This document shows positions 1 through 8,792 of a stretch of DNA of 64,000 bases, piece by piece (position 1 is the stretch's first letter; the number at the start of each line of letters is the position of its first letter). The position numbers were made by a program, and so were the translations under genes. The notes beneath the pieces were generated by a model that ran no database searches, was not told the DNA's origin, and saw nothing but the letters and a program-made list of their open reading frames with translations. Origin of the DNA: Enterobacter soli ATCC BAA-2102 (GTDB taxonomy: Bacteria > Pseudomonadota > Gammaproteobacteria > Enterobacterales > Enterobacteriaceae). Location: the NCBI RefSeq assembly GCF_001654845.1, contig NZ_LXES01000048.1:94298-158297 (forward strand). The letters run 5' to 3'.

Positions 1-63
1 TAAAGGGGGCGATAGCGGGATCGCGCGCGGGGTAATCTTCACTCCATAAACGGTGGAGGGCAG

Positions 64-1794
64 ATGATACAGGACGCTTTTGTACGTCAGAGGGCAAAAC
101 AACTTTACTGGCAGGGCTATCCGCCAGCGGAGATCGCGCGTCTGATGGGGATCAATCAGAACACAATTTACGCCTGGAAGAAACGTGATGGATGGGATGA
201 AACACCCCCCGTCCAGCGCGTCAGCCAGTCTATGGATGCCCGCCTCATCCAACTGACGGACAAGAAAGACAAGACAGGGGGAGACTTCAAGGAGATTGAT
301 CTGCTGACCCGGCAACTGAAAAAGCTGTCTGATGGACAACCAGCAGGGGCTGGCACGGGCAAAAAGCCGCGCAAGCGCAAGCTAAAAAACCACTTCACCG
401 AAGAACAGGTCGTCGCGCTGCGGGAGAAAATACTTGATTCCCTGTCGTGGCACCAACGCGGCTGGTATGAGCAACGTCACCACCGAAACCGCATGATACT
501 GAAGTCCCGCCAGATTGGCGCAACCTGGTACTTTGCACGTGAGGCGCTGTTAGATGCGCTGCGCGATGATGTGAAATATCCGTACCAGCGCAACCAGATA
601 TTTCTGTCTGCATCCCGCCGTCAGGCGCACCAGTTCAGGGGATTCATTCAGAAGATGGCGGAAGAGGTGGACGTTGAGCTTAAGGGCGGTGACAAAATCG
701 TACTGAGTAACGGCGCAGAGCTGCATTTTCTCGGCACGTCCGCTGCAACCGCACAGTCATATACGGGCAATCTGAAGTTTGACGAATTCTTCTGGGTCAG
801 CAACTTCACCAACCTGCGAAAGGTTGCAGGTGCGATGGCAACACTGAAGGGACTGACACGTACCTACTTTTCCACGCCGTCAGGTGAAACCCATGAGGCT
901 TACCCTTTCTGGACGGGCGATCGCTGGAATGAGAAACGCCCGAAAGCACAGCGCAAAGCGTTTGATGTGGGCTGGAAAACGCTGAACAGTGGCTTGTTAT
1001 GCCCGGATAAAACCTGGCGTCAGATTGTCACCCTGAAGGACGTGATAAACCACGGCTGGGAGTACACCGACCTTGAAGAAATTCAGGATGAAAACAGTGA
1101 GGATGAATTCCGCAACCTGTACATGTGCGAGTTCGTTCGTGATGGTGAGTCCGCCTTCAACCTTAACGCCCTGATTGGCTGCGGCGCAGATGGTTACGAC
1201 GAATGGCCGGACTGGAAGCCTTTCGCGTCCAGGCCGATGGGGAATCGCCCGGTATGGATAGGCTATGACGCCAACGGCAGCAGCGGCAATGGCGACAGCG
1301 GCGGAGTCTCCGTCAACGTGCCGCCAGCTGTACCTGGCGGTAAATTCCGCACCATTGAAACCATACAGGTACAGGGGCTTGAGTTCGAAGAACAGGCGAA
1401 GGTTATCGCTGACCTGACGTTTAAATATAACGTTCAGCATATCGGCATTGACGTGACAGGAGGGAACGGTGAAGCCGTCTATCAACTGGTTAAAAAATTC
1501 TTCCCGATGGCGGTGCCGTACACCTTTAACCTGGCCTCGAAACGCGCCCTTGTACTGAAAATGCTTCAGATTATCCGCGCGGGTCGCTGGGAATATGATC
1601 GCAGCGAACGAGCACTGGTGACGGCGTTTAATGCTGTGAGAAAAGTTAAAACTCCAGGTGGTTTCATCACCTATGACACAGACCGATCTCGCGGTATCAG
1701 TCACGGCGATCTCGCATGGGCGACAATGCTCGCCATTATTAACGAACCGCTGGGCCAGGAGAGTGGCAGCGGCGGGTTTGCTATGGAGTTCTGA
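64..1794 (+). CDS. P2-like terminase large subunit (gpP type)
   Basis: This 576-residue protein is the ATP-driven DNA packaging motor of a P2-like phage; it cuts cos DNA and pumps it into the prohead. Seen: an N-terminal helix-turn-helix (about residues 8-45, with AEIARLMGIN), a Walker-A-like segment around residue 150 (LKSRQIGATW), a Walker-B-like hydrophobic run ending in DEFFW near residue 240, and a C-terminal nuclease region. The length fits P2 gpP (about 590 residues). A GGAGG ribosome site precedes the ATG, and its stop overlaps the portal start (TGATG). The rest of the structural genes would lie left of the window. Confidence 0.93.
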   Translation: MIQDAFVRQRAKQLYWQGYPPAEIARLMGINQNTIYAWKKRDGWDETPPVQRVSQSMDARLIQLTDKKDKTGGDFKEIDLLTRQLKKLSDGQPAGAGTGKKPRKRKLKNHFTEEQVVALREKILDSLSWHQRGWYEQRHHRNRMILKSRQIGATWYFAREALLDALRDDVKYPYQRNQIFLSASRRQAHQFRGFIQKMAEEVDVELKGGDKIVLSNGAELHFLGTSAATAQSYTGNLKFDEFFWVSNFTNLRKVAGAMATLKGLTRTYFSTPSGETHEAYPFWTGDRWNEKRPKAQRKAFDVGWKTLNSGLLCPDKTWRQIVTLKDVINHGWEYTDLEEIQDENSEDEFRNLYMCEFVRDGESAFNLNALIGCGADGYDEWPDWKPFASRPMGNRPVWIGYDANGSSGNGDSGGVSVNVPPAVPGGKFRTIETIQVQGLEFEEQAKVIADLTFKYNVQHIGIDVTGGNGEAVYQLVKKFFPMAVPYTFNLASKRALVLKMLQIIRAGRWEYDRSERALVTAFNAVRKVKTPGGFITYDTDRSRGISHGDLAWATMLAIINEPLGQESGSGGFAMEF

Positions 1795-2852
1795 TGAAGA
1801 AGCGCACATACAAAAACAATCACCCCGCCAGCAGTGGCAGCACCGGGCAGCCTGATATCTCTGATGCGCTCAAAAGCGATCCGGCGCTCAGCGCCTTCAC
1901 GTTTGACGGGCCATATTCCGTAACAGACGGCTATGATCTGCTGGACAGCATGTGCTGCGTCGATAACGGCCGGTACTATGAAACGCCAATAGACTGGAAA
2001 GGGCTAACCCGTGCGTTTGCACAATCCCCGCTGCATCAGTCGGCGCTTTACTTCAAGCGCAATGTGCTGACCGGGTGCTATATCCCTCACCCCTTACTGT
2101 CACGTCAGGCCTTCTCTGCCTTTGCACTGGACTGGTTTGTCTTTGGTAATGCCTATCTTGAACGACGCTCTAACCTTCTGGGTGCCCCGCTCAAACTCCA
2201 GCATGTTCCGGCGCTGAACACGCGACGGGGTAGCGACCTTGATACGTACTGGTTTATCCGGCAGTGGAAAGATGAATACGAGTTTAAGCCGGGTCAGGTC
2301 TGCCACATCATGAACCCGGATATTCATCAGGAAATCTACGGTATGCCGGAATACATGGGGGCGCTGCTGTCCGCCAGCCTGTCACATTCCGCTGATAAGT
2401 TCCGCAAACTCTATTACGACAACGGATCCCATGCCGGATGCATTCTCTATGTCGGGTCGGAGAAGGTGGATCAGGAAAGCATAAAGGTGGTGCAAAAGAC
2501 GCTGTCACAGGCCAGAGGGAAAGGCTCCTTCAAAAACGTGCTGATCCACGCGCCGGGCGGCGGCAAAGACGGCGTGCAACTGTTGCCGTTCAGCCAAATA
2601 TCGGCAAAGGATGAGTTTCTTAACATCAAATCAGCAACGCGCAACGATCTACGCGACGCTCACCGCATCCCGCCGCAACTGATGGGCGCAATGCCGGAAG
2701 GCAACGGCTCGCTGGGTGATGTTGAGAAGGCCGCGCGCGTCTTCGCCATCAACGAAATGTTGCCCGTGATGGAAGCCATGAAAGGCGTCAATGACTGGCT
2801 CGGTCAGGAAGTGATCCGCTTTAATCCCTACGCTCTGCTCAAAGACGAGTAA
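1794..2852 (+). CDS. P2-like capsid portal protein (gpQ type)
   Basis: This is the portal vertex protein through which P2-like phage DNA enters and leaves the capsid, 352 residues long (P2 gpQ is 344). The start overlaps the terminase stop by one base, so the two are translationally coupled. Seen: a conserved middle region with PDIHQEIYGMPEYMGAL and a C-terminal stretch with RIPPQLMGAMPEGNGSLGD, typical of the PBSX/P2 portal family. A strong hairpin follows directly, closing the P-Q operon. In P2 the Q end faces cos and the non-essential tin/old region, which matches the cargo genes found next here. Confidence 0.93.
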   Translation: MKKRTYKNNHPASSGSTGQPDISDALKSDPALSAFTFDGPYSVTDGYDLLDSMCCVDNGRYYETPIDWKGLTRAFAQSPLHQSALYFKRNVLTGCYIPHPLLSRQAFSAFALDWFVFGNAYLERRSNLLGAPLKLQHVPALNTRRGSDLDTYWFIRQWKDEYEFKPGQVCHIMNPDIHQEIYGMPEYMGALLSASLSHSADKFRKLYYDNGSHAGCILYVGSEKVDQESIKVVQKTLSQARGKGSFKNVLIHAPGGGKDGVQLLPFSQISAKDEFLNIKSATRNDLRDAHRIPPQLMGAMPEGNGSLGDVEKAARVFAINEMLPVMEAMKGVNDWLGQEVIRFNPYALLKDE

Positions 2853-2862
2853 CCCGATGCAC

Positions 2863-2886
2863 CCGCCGCACAACCTGCGGCGGTTT
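2863..2886 (+). terminator. Terminator after the portal gene
   Basis: An 8-bp perfect GC-rich stem (CCGCCGCA / TGCGGCGG) with a 5-base loop is followed by TTT, 10 bases after the portal stop codon. Confidence 0.8.
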
Positions 2887-3258
2887 CCTTCAGTAATTTT
2901 CAATCTTCGCCCGACCGGCCACCACCTGAGCACTACCTCGGTACAACCTTTAACGCCCCTCACTCAGAGCGCACGAGCGCCATTCTGGCAGGCGCAAACT
3001 GCAATCGACCCCGCACGCAGCCAGAAGAGAGAAAGCACGCTGAGAAGGCGGAAAAGGCCGAAGAATGGCATTTAAAGGCAACCCCTCCCTTACCCCTGTC
3101 GCGTGGGCTGTTCCCCCGTCACCTGCGCGCGACATTTGCTTCGTTTTTTGTGCATTTCCCGATCCTGAACGAGGCCGTGCCACCACATGGCGGAAAGGGC
3201 ATAAACAGCATCAAAAAAATTGTGCAAATTTGTGCACTATTGTGCAGTGGGAAGAACA
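2887..3258. other. Non-coding stretch between portal and cargo genes, probable cos region
   Basis: About 370 bases hold no convincing gene; small open frames here have no ribosome site and no recognisable product. By synteny with P2 the cohesive-end site should lie here, but I could not recognise a cos sequence by eye. The right end carries three phased TTGTGCA repeats, listed separately. Confidence 0.5.
3220..3246 (+). repeat. Three TTGTGCA repeats at exact 10-bp spacing
   Basis: TTGTGCA occurs at 3220, 3230 and 3240, one helical turn apart, so all copies face the same side of the DNA. This is the arrangement of a multi-site protein binding array (iteron-like, or a terminase or regulator site). 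It lies beside the probable cos region and just beyond the terminator of the cargo operon. Confidence 0.7.
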
Positions 3259-3288
3259 ATAAAAAAGGGCTTTGTTAGCCCTTGATTT
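3259..3288 (-). terminator. Terminator of the PIN/ImmA cargo operon
   Basis: On the minus strand, AAGGGCT and AGCCCTT form a 7-bp stem with a 5-base loop followed by a T-rich tail, immediately after the stop codon at 3289. Confidence 0.8.
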
Positions 3289-3927
3289 TTACATTCCCCA
3301 CTCCCGTTCCGGAAGCCGATCCTTGAAGGCAAGGTAATCATAAAACTCACGTGTATGGGAAAAAATACATTCGCACATTGACGCGCCAGCGTTTGAAAGA
3401 GCCAATTTCAACATACCGTCAGGCTTAGGATTACTCACCAAATTTTCATAAACTTGAGCCTGATCTGTACCGTGGACGCATAACAAAAGCGACGACTCAA
3501 ATGTAACGACAGCATCCAATAAACGCTGATGCACCACGGCAAGGGCTGGTTGATTTGCAACAATTGCAGTCAAGCAACGGCGATCACCTGTCATGAAAAT
3601 GGCTTCCGGGTTCTCTATGCACGAGGCAAGCAATAGCTGTTCGCCTACATCAATTCCAGGCACACTCCCCAAAAGCTCAATAAGCTGGGAATCTTGAACT
3701 TCTGGGATATCCTGTACAGATTCGATGAAAGCTCCCACCTGCTCGTAAACAACCTGACTACCACACTTCCTGATCGCTTTGTCAGGGTTTTTCGGTAGAA
3801 GCTGAAAACGAGCAGCAGGGTTAATGAAGATCTGGTCGGGGGGTTGGTTAAAAACCACTGGCAGTTGAGATAATAGATTGCACTGGGCCAGCTTCAAAAT
3901 GACATCATTGTCAGAAAGAACAATCAC
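3289..3927 (-). CDS. PIN-like domain protein, probable toxin/nuclease of a two-gene cargo system
   Basis: This 212-residue protein has acidic positions typical of PIN-fold RNases: D6/D8 in an N-terminal LSDNDV strand, D93 and E96 in GIDVGEQ, and D115 in FMTGDRRC. PIN proteins are usually metal-dependent RNases and often act as toxins; activity here is inferred. It starts with GTG four bases after the stop of the upstream metallopeptidase gene. The ribosome site GGGGAG lies inside the end of that gene, so the pair is translationally coupled. Its place between gene Q and gene A homologues matches the tin/old region of P2, known to carry anti-phage cargo. No named family was recognised beyond the PIN-like pattern. 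Confidence 0.7.
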   Translation of the reverse strand: MIVLSDNDVILKLAQCNLLSQLPVVFNQPPDQIFINPAARFQLLPKNPDKAIRKCGSQVVYEQVGAFIESVQDIPEVQDSQLIELLGSVPGIDVGEQLLLASCIENPEAIFMTGDRRCLTAIVANQPALAVVHQRLLDAVVTFESSLLLCVHGTDQAQVYENLVSNPKPDGMLKLALSNAGASMCECIFSHTREFYDYLAFKDRLPEREWGM

Positions 3928-3930
3928 TGA

Positions 3931-4929
3931 TTACTCCCCGATTAGATTTTCTAAAACCTTGAGATCATCTTCGTGGATATTTTCTAAATCCATTCCGCTT
4001 TTCATCATGGTCCTCACAAAATCCTGATCCGAGTCTTCACCAGCACAGAGTGATTTAACCGCATTCACAGCAGCGCCCCAGCAATTCTGCGCGAAACCAT
4101 AATTTAAAGCGATGTGAGTAGGATCAATGTGATTGTCACTACCATACTTTTGAGCCGCACGAGCCAAGCTAGGCCCGTTCAATCTGCCAGCAGTAGGTAC
4201 GATACGTAAAGACTTCTGCCCCGAAATGACCTGGAAGGCGAATTCGTTGGCTTCTTTCTCTACGTTGTCCGTCGAAGCATTCTCAATTTTTGCATCAATA
4301 TGGCACTGCCCGTTTTCTGCGTTCAGATGCCCTCTGGCGATATGCCCTAACTCATGCGCGAGATCAAACAGCATATAGCCGTGCTTCTGAGGCTGAGTAA
4401 GAACAATCACCGGGCGTCCATTACTCATCAACGCTAGCCCAGCCATTTTTTTTGCAGCTTGAGGGAAGGATTTTAAATAAACAACAGGGATGCCAATTGA
4501 ATGACAGTATGTTACCAAGCTATCGAGCGATACCCATGATTCCTTAGTAAGGATCTGGGTTCTTATCGCCAAAGGATCCAGCACTGCTCTGGCATCGTAA
4601 GGAATTTTGAAATTAGATGCGACAATACCTGCCGCAGTATAGGCAACAGCAGTAGCAATATCTAAATCGTTCTCGGCTACATTCTGGCGATGCTTATATT
4701 TATGGTTGCCACCAAAATTAAAGCACACTCCTTCACTGCCATCTTTTAGGCTATCCGGGAGAATGCTAAACATACGCGCGAGGTGCAGGTACGCATACTG
4801 GCGCCCTGATGGGGTCTCAGCAAGCTTCTCATCCCACCAATCAGGTAACAACCTGCGGATGTACGAGAGGTTAAACCCGGCCCGGCCGAATTTAGAATAA
4901 ATCTGACTCATCTGATTATGGTTCGTCAT
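3931..4929 (-). CDS. ImmA/IrrE-type zinc metallopeptidase paired with the PIN-like protein
   Basis: This 332-residue protein has an HExxH zinc motif (HELGH, residues 192-196) in the context LAHELGHIARGHL, and a downstream E-K-E-A-N-E helix (about 224-229) that can supply the third zinc ligand, as in COG2856 (ImmA/IrrE). Such peptidases often cleave a repressor or antitoxin in response to a signal. The N-terminal 90 residues may be a helical DNA-binding or regulatory part but show no clear motif. AGGAGG lies upstream of the ATG. It is first in a two-gene operon, and the upstream DNA carries two interleaved inverted repeats suggesting autoregulation. An antitoxin, activator or sensor role is inferred. 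Confidence 0.8.
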   Translation of the reverse strand: MTNHNQMSQIYSKFGRAGFNLSYIRRLLPDWWDEKLAETPSGRQYAYLHLARMFSILPDSLKDGSEGVCFNFGGNHKYKHRQNVAENDLDIATAVAYTAAGIVASNFKIPYDARAVLDPLAIRTQILTKESWVSLDSLVTYCHSIGIPVVYLKSFPQAAKKMAGLALMSNGRPVIVLTQPQKHGYMLFDLAHELGHIARGHLNAENGQCHIDAKIENASTDNVEKEANEFAFQVISGQKSLRIVPTAGRLNGPSLARAAQKYGSDNHIDPTHIALNYGFAQNCWGAAVNAVKSLCAGEDSDQDFVRTMMKSGMDLENIHEDDLKVLENLIGE

Positions 4930-4978
4930 AAGAGCCTCCTAACTGCGTGTGTAAGCGAAATGCCATTTATTATTAGCT

Positions 4979-5083
4979 TAGTTATGACACAAAAGCGCGC
5001 ACACTATAAGCAGAAAACGGCGAAAGTCATAACTATTTCGGTTGTGTGAAAAGTGGGTAATAGCTCCTTAGATCTGCTTATAG
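4979..5083. promoter_or_regulatory. Two interleaved perfect 10-bp inverted repeats upstream of the ImmA/PIN operon
   Basis: TAGTTATGAC at 4979-4988 is repeated inverted at 5026-5035, and CTATAAGCAG at 5004-5013 is repeated inverted at 5074-5083. The arms interlock between the operon start and the end of the gene A homologue. They could be operators of the minus-strand operon; the second right arm also abuts a short GCGG/CCGC hairpin at the gene A stop. The function is inferred. Confidence 0.6.
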
Positions 5084-5087
5084 CGGC

Positions 5088-7487
5088 TTAGTTCCGCGAA
5101 AAAGCTGCTTTCATCCTTTTCACAAGGTCGCTTGTTTTTTGCTTCGCCGCCATCACCTGTGACGGCAGCTTATCCAGCCCGGATGCGGCGCGGTTGCGCG
5201 ATACCAGCCGTCCGTCCTGCACGGTCATAATGAGATCACCGCACGCCACTGACGCACCGGCCATCATCGATCTGACCATTCCGGTACTGACATCAATCCC
5301 ACGGAGCGCCAGCAGTTCACTTATCTGCTGCTCTTTCACGGATAGCCCGGTCCCGTTTTTCCGTTCCGGTGGTCGCTTTTTACGCTTACTTCGCACATCG
5401 TCACTAAGCCGCTGCGCCAGTTCTCGCTTTTCCTGCCGTGAAAGCGCATCAAAATTCACCGTCACGCCCTCAGTTGGCACAGTCATTTCTGACTGTCCTG
5501 TAGCTTCTCTGGCGGCATGTTCAACACCGTCAGCACCTGCCGCGGGATCCCGCGTACAGTTATTGACAGAACTCCGAGGGGCGGCGTTGCCGCCTGAAAA
5601 ACCAACGTCAACGGCCACACCGTCAGCGCTCTGGCGCTTCGGCACGATTTTGTATTGCGTGGTGCGGGTGAAGATCAAAGAGTCATTGCCCGTAATCGGA
5701 CAATAGATACCGGTGATTCGCTGGACGTCATCGCCGTAGGCGTTGCCGTTTACGGTGGTTTCATAGTTCAGGCGAATGCGCAAATTATCGCGCTCTACCA
5801 AAGGGCCACCCTGGACTAATACATAGTTATCCCATTCACCTGCATCAGCAGCCTGCCGTGCGGTTTCCAGTTCAGGGTGTAAAACAAGTTCACGATTGCC
5901 GAGGCGGCGAAGTTCGCGATATACCGTTACCGGCGCGCCACCGATCTGCTGAAACTGGCGAATAGACCAGCGCGACGCCCACGCACTAACGCGCCTGGAC
6001 ATTTCTTTCAGCTCTTCCCCGGTTTCGTCGTCCTTTTCTCCATCCAGCGCGAAGCCGTCGATATTCTTCGAAATGTATTTCGCGATGTATCCCGTTGCAG
6101 ACCCTTTCGCCGGATCAATCGGTTCAACGTGAAAACGCGCCCGGTTCATGGCCTCCGAGCCTTTTAATTCTGCTGAATCTTCACGTCTGGCGTGATAGCA
6201 AAAAATATCGCGGGCCTGATCGATATCGCATGGATGCATAAACAGCAGTAAGTGCCAGTGCGGCGTTGCATCATGGTGCGGCTCAACGACACGAAAACCA
6301 AAGACGCGTATTCCGGCACGCTTCCACGCGGCGCGAGTTCTCGCCCAAACTTTGCAAAGATATTGCTGCGTCTCGCGCGGCGACGCGCCACAGTATTTAT
6401 TATTGCGGCACCCGTTATGCTGCATGGAGTGGTAACGGGAAGGCGCTGTCAGCGTGTAGAAGTCACCGGCCAACCCTTCCAGCTTCGCCAATTCTTCAAA
6501 TCCGCGCATTCTCGTCATGAGCTCGCGGCGGCGGTTGGCCGGATTGGCAACACTACCAGCGACTTTATCGATCAGCGAAATGCGCTCACCCGTCTCCTGG
6601 TCTTCCAGTTCCATAGCCTTGAGGTATTCACGGTTAGCCTTTTTCTGGGCCAGCCATTCCGTAAGGCACGGGGCGCTACTGTATGGGGAGGATTTTTTCT
6701 GGACGTATCCCGCTGCGATCATCAAATGCTCACGCCACCGGGCATGGATACGGCGCAGGCGGTTTAACCACCACTGCGGTGACTCAAGACGGAGAACCGC
6801 GCGTAACGCGTCCTCTGCTTCAAGTTCTTCATTGCAATAAGCTGTCCAACCGGGGATCGGCGTTTTCAGATGCACCGCCAGCGATGCAATACGGCCATAG
6901 CCAGAAAGCGCCGCGAACTCAGGATCGCCGGTGCGCGCCAACTGGTGATCGGACTCGCGTATAAACTCGCTCGTAAAGATATCGGCAAGCGTATAAGCCA
7001 GTCTTTTTAACTCTTTTTTCCCTGCCCAGAGCATACGGAAAAGCTGATCGCGTATTGGCAGCAGAATGTCGGGCATCACAGTATCAGGCTGATAAACACT
7101 GTTCACGCCATCAATACGCGTTAATACGTGGCGCTCAAAGGTGTTAAGCAGCCAGTGATCTGCCGCTTTGCGGTCTTTCGCGTCCAGCACATCAAGCTTC
7201 GCGGCAAAGTGACGGCGAACATACTGCGGAAGAGAAGCCAAACGGCGACGCAGCAGCTTACTGCGTTCCGGCTTTTCGTCTTCCGCTACCAGTTCACTAA
7301 ACGCAATATGCTTACGCGTGCCGTCTGGCGTGAGATAGTCGAAACCATCCAGCCCCGGCGCTACATCAACGCCAATCGGCTGGTATGGTTTGTTCCCCCC
7401 ATAAGCGTAAGGGATAGCATTATCAGTGCTACCCGGATACGGTGGAGGTGGAGAAGGGGCGCGACGGCCACGGGTTGCCGTGGTCAT
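5088..7487 (-). CDS. P2-like replication initiator (gpA), HUH endonuclease
   Basis: At 799 residues this matches the P2 gene A protein (761), which nicks the phage origin and starts rolling-circle replication through a tyrosine-DNA link. Seen: an HUH-type metal motif PHWHLLLF (His410 and His412) and the paired tyrosines Y467 and Y471 in GYIAKYISKN, diagnostic of superfamily I HUH initiators. The proline-rich N-terminus and lysine/arginine-rich C-terminus are also usual. In P2 the origin lies inside gene A. The start is 3 bp after the stop of the upstream PAPS-reductase-like gene, so both belong to one early operon. Confidence 0.95.
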   Translation of the reverse strand: MTTATRGRRAPSPPPPYPGSTDNAIPYAYGGNKPYQPIGVDVAPGLDGFDYLTPDGTRKHIAFSELVAEDEKPERSKLLRRRLASLPQYVRRHFAAKLDVLDAKDRKAADHWLLNTFERHVLTRIDGVNSVYQPDTVMPDILLPIRDQLFRMLWAGKKELKRLAYTLADIFTSEFIRESDHQLARTGDPEFAALSGYGRIASLAVHLKTPIPGWTAYCNEELEAEDALRAVLRLESPQWWLNRLRRIHARWREHLMIAAGYVQKKSSPYSSAPCLTEWLAQKKANREYLKAMELEDQETGERISLIDKVAGSVANPANRRRELMTRMRGFEELAKLEGLAGDFYTLTAPSRYHSMQHNGCRNNKYCGASPRETQQYLCKVWARTRAAWKRAGIRVFGFRVVEPHHDATPHWHLLLFMHPCDIDQARDIFCYHARREDSAELKGSEAMNRARFHVEPIDPAKGSATGYIAKYISKNIDGFALDGEKDDETGEELKEMSRRVSAWASRWSIRQFQQIGGAPVTVYRELRRLGNRELVLHPELETARQAADAGEWDNYVLVQGGPLVERDNLRIRLNYETTVNGNAYGDDVQRITGIYCPITGNDSLIFTRTTQYKIVPKRQSADGVAVDVGFSGGNAAPRSSVNNCTRDPAAGADGVEHAAREATGQSEMTVPTEGVTVNFDALSRQEKRELAQRLSDDVRSKRKKRPPERKNGTGLSVKEQQISELLALRGIDVSTGMVRSMMAGASVACGDLIMTVQDGRLVSRNRAASGLDKLPSQVMAAKQKTSDLVKRMKAAFSRN

Positions 7488-7490
7488 TGC

Positions 7491-8792
7491 TTATTCACAT
7501 AATCCATAACGAGATGAACAGACGCTGGCTTCAAGACCTGCTAAAGCCAGTTCATATACCTGCTCACCGCGCCCAGATTTGGCCCACTCGAGAACCTCAT
7601 CAACACCCGGCGAATTGAGGTTGCCGCGTGGCCCATAAAATCCGGACCAGTCAATATGCTGCACTTCCGGCGTAAGCCCCTGAAGCATCACTTCTTTGCC
7701 CAGGTTGTTTCGAACCTTCACTTTCTTTCCGTGCCGATCAGTGATTTCACGGAAGCCCAGAACAGACGACATCCAGCGCTGGCTAACCTCGCCGACACTC
7801 ATCCAGTGAACCCAGCGACTCCCCAACCTGACCTGCAATTCCCACTGGCGATGTTTATCAATATGTTCAGGCCAGCGCGCTGCTGTTTCGGCTATCTCTT
7901 CTTTGTTGCAAAGCACACAGTTCATGCAGCCAACACGGGCGGCACCTTGCGTATAAAGAGGGTTAGGCTTGATACCAAAATGTTTATGAAGGGCAAAAAC
8001 GTCTTTCGCCGTCCACTGGTGGATAGGCAGGAAGTTGTAAAGGAATTGGGGATCACGCTGGTCTGTTGAGAAGCGCTCATAGCCAGCCCGCTTTGATGAC
8101 TCATCAGCCCTGACACCTGACCACTGCACTATGACTTCACCTTCATCTAACAAAGGTTTCATCACCGCATCAAAGGCAATCTGTATTTTCAGTTCGTCGG
8201 TACAAAAACGATCGCGCAGCATTGGGAATTTGCCATGAAGCAATGCAGCATCCAGAAAACTATTTCCAGACGGCTGGCCCAGAACTAACAATGCAGCATC
8301 TAAAGCTGTCTCAAACTCAATTCCCCAGCGCTTCGCTGTTTGCATCCATGCTTTTGCAAACTTCGTATCTTTGCGGGCCAGCGAAGGCATCACTACACCA
8401 CGATACGCCCCCATACGGATAGTCTGACGCTTCGGCCAATTTTTCTGTAAATAAGCGCGGCGGCGGGCAAAGTCTTCTTCCGTATAGTTCCGCTTAACAA
8501 CCTGAACAGGCTTACAACCTATTTGCTGATGAATGGTTTGCCCGTATTCGATCGTCAGTTCATGCTCATTATCAGTGTCGGCCATAACACCTTGCACACG
8601 ATCACCAAAAAGAGCGTGAGCTACGGCAAGTGTTACCGTTGAATCTTTACCGCCGCTGTAATTCACGACGATTTTGTGATCGTCAGGTATGTGAAATTCA
8701 GAAAGGAAGCGCTTATAGGCCGTTTCAATTTCACGAACTTTTGCGCTGATATCAGTTGGAACAATTACTGATGGTGCTGAGAAAGTAGTCAT
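7491..8792 (-). CDS. PAPS-reductase-like (DndC-like) N-type ATP pyrophosphatase
   Basis: This 433-residue protein has the SGGKDS PP-loop (residues 46-51), which adenylates substrates in PAPS reductases, DndC and tRNA-thiolation enzymes. Further seen: C197 in RFCTDELK, WSGVRADES near 225-232, and a cysteine cluster CMNCVLC (289-295) that could bind an Fe-S cluster or zinc. These features favour a DndC-like sulfur-transfer or nucleotide-modifying role over assimilatory sulfate reduction, because the gene sits between a Dam methylase and the replication initiator. The ATG overlaps the Dam stop by one base and has GGAGG upstream. The substrate is unknown. Confidence 0.85.
   Translation of the reverse strand: MTTFSAPSVIVPTDISAKVREIETAYKRFLSEFHIPDDHKIVVNYSGGKDSTVTLAVAHALFGDRVQGVMADTDNEHELTIEYGQTIHQQIGCKPVQVVKRNYTEEDFARRRAYLQKNWPKRQTIRMGAYRGVVMPSLARKDTKFAKAWMQTAKRWGIEFETALDAALLVLGQPSGNSFLDAALLHGKFPMLRDRFCTDELKIQIAFDAVMKPLLDEGEVIVQWSGVRADESSKRAGYERFSTDQRDPQFLYNFLPIHQWTAKDVFALHKHFGIKPNPLYTQGAARVGCMNCVLCNKEEIAETAARWPEHIDKHRQWELQVRLGSRWVHWMSVGEVSQRWMSSVLGFREITDRHGKKVKVRNNLGKEVMLQGLTPEVQHIDWSGFYGPRGNLNSPGVDEVLEWAKSGRGEQVYELALAGLEASVCSSRYGLCE

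Noticed and set aside
2857..3262. Short open frames between portal and cargo genes
   Set aside because: They overlap the terminator and presumed cos region, show proline/arginine-rich chance sequence and lack ribosome sites.
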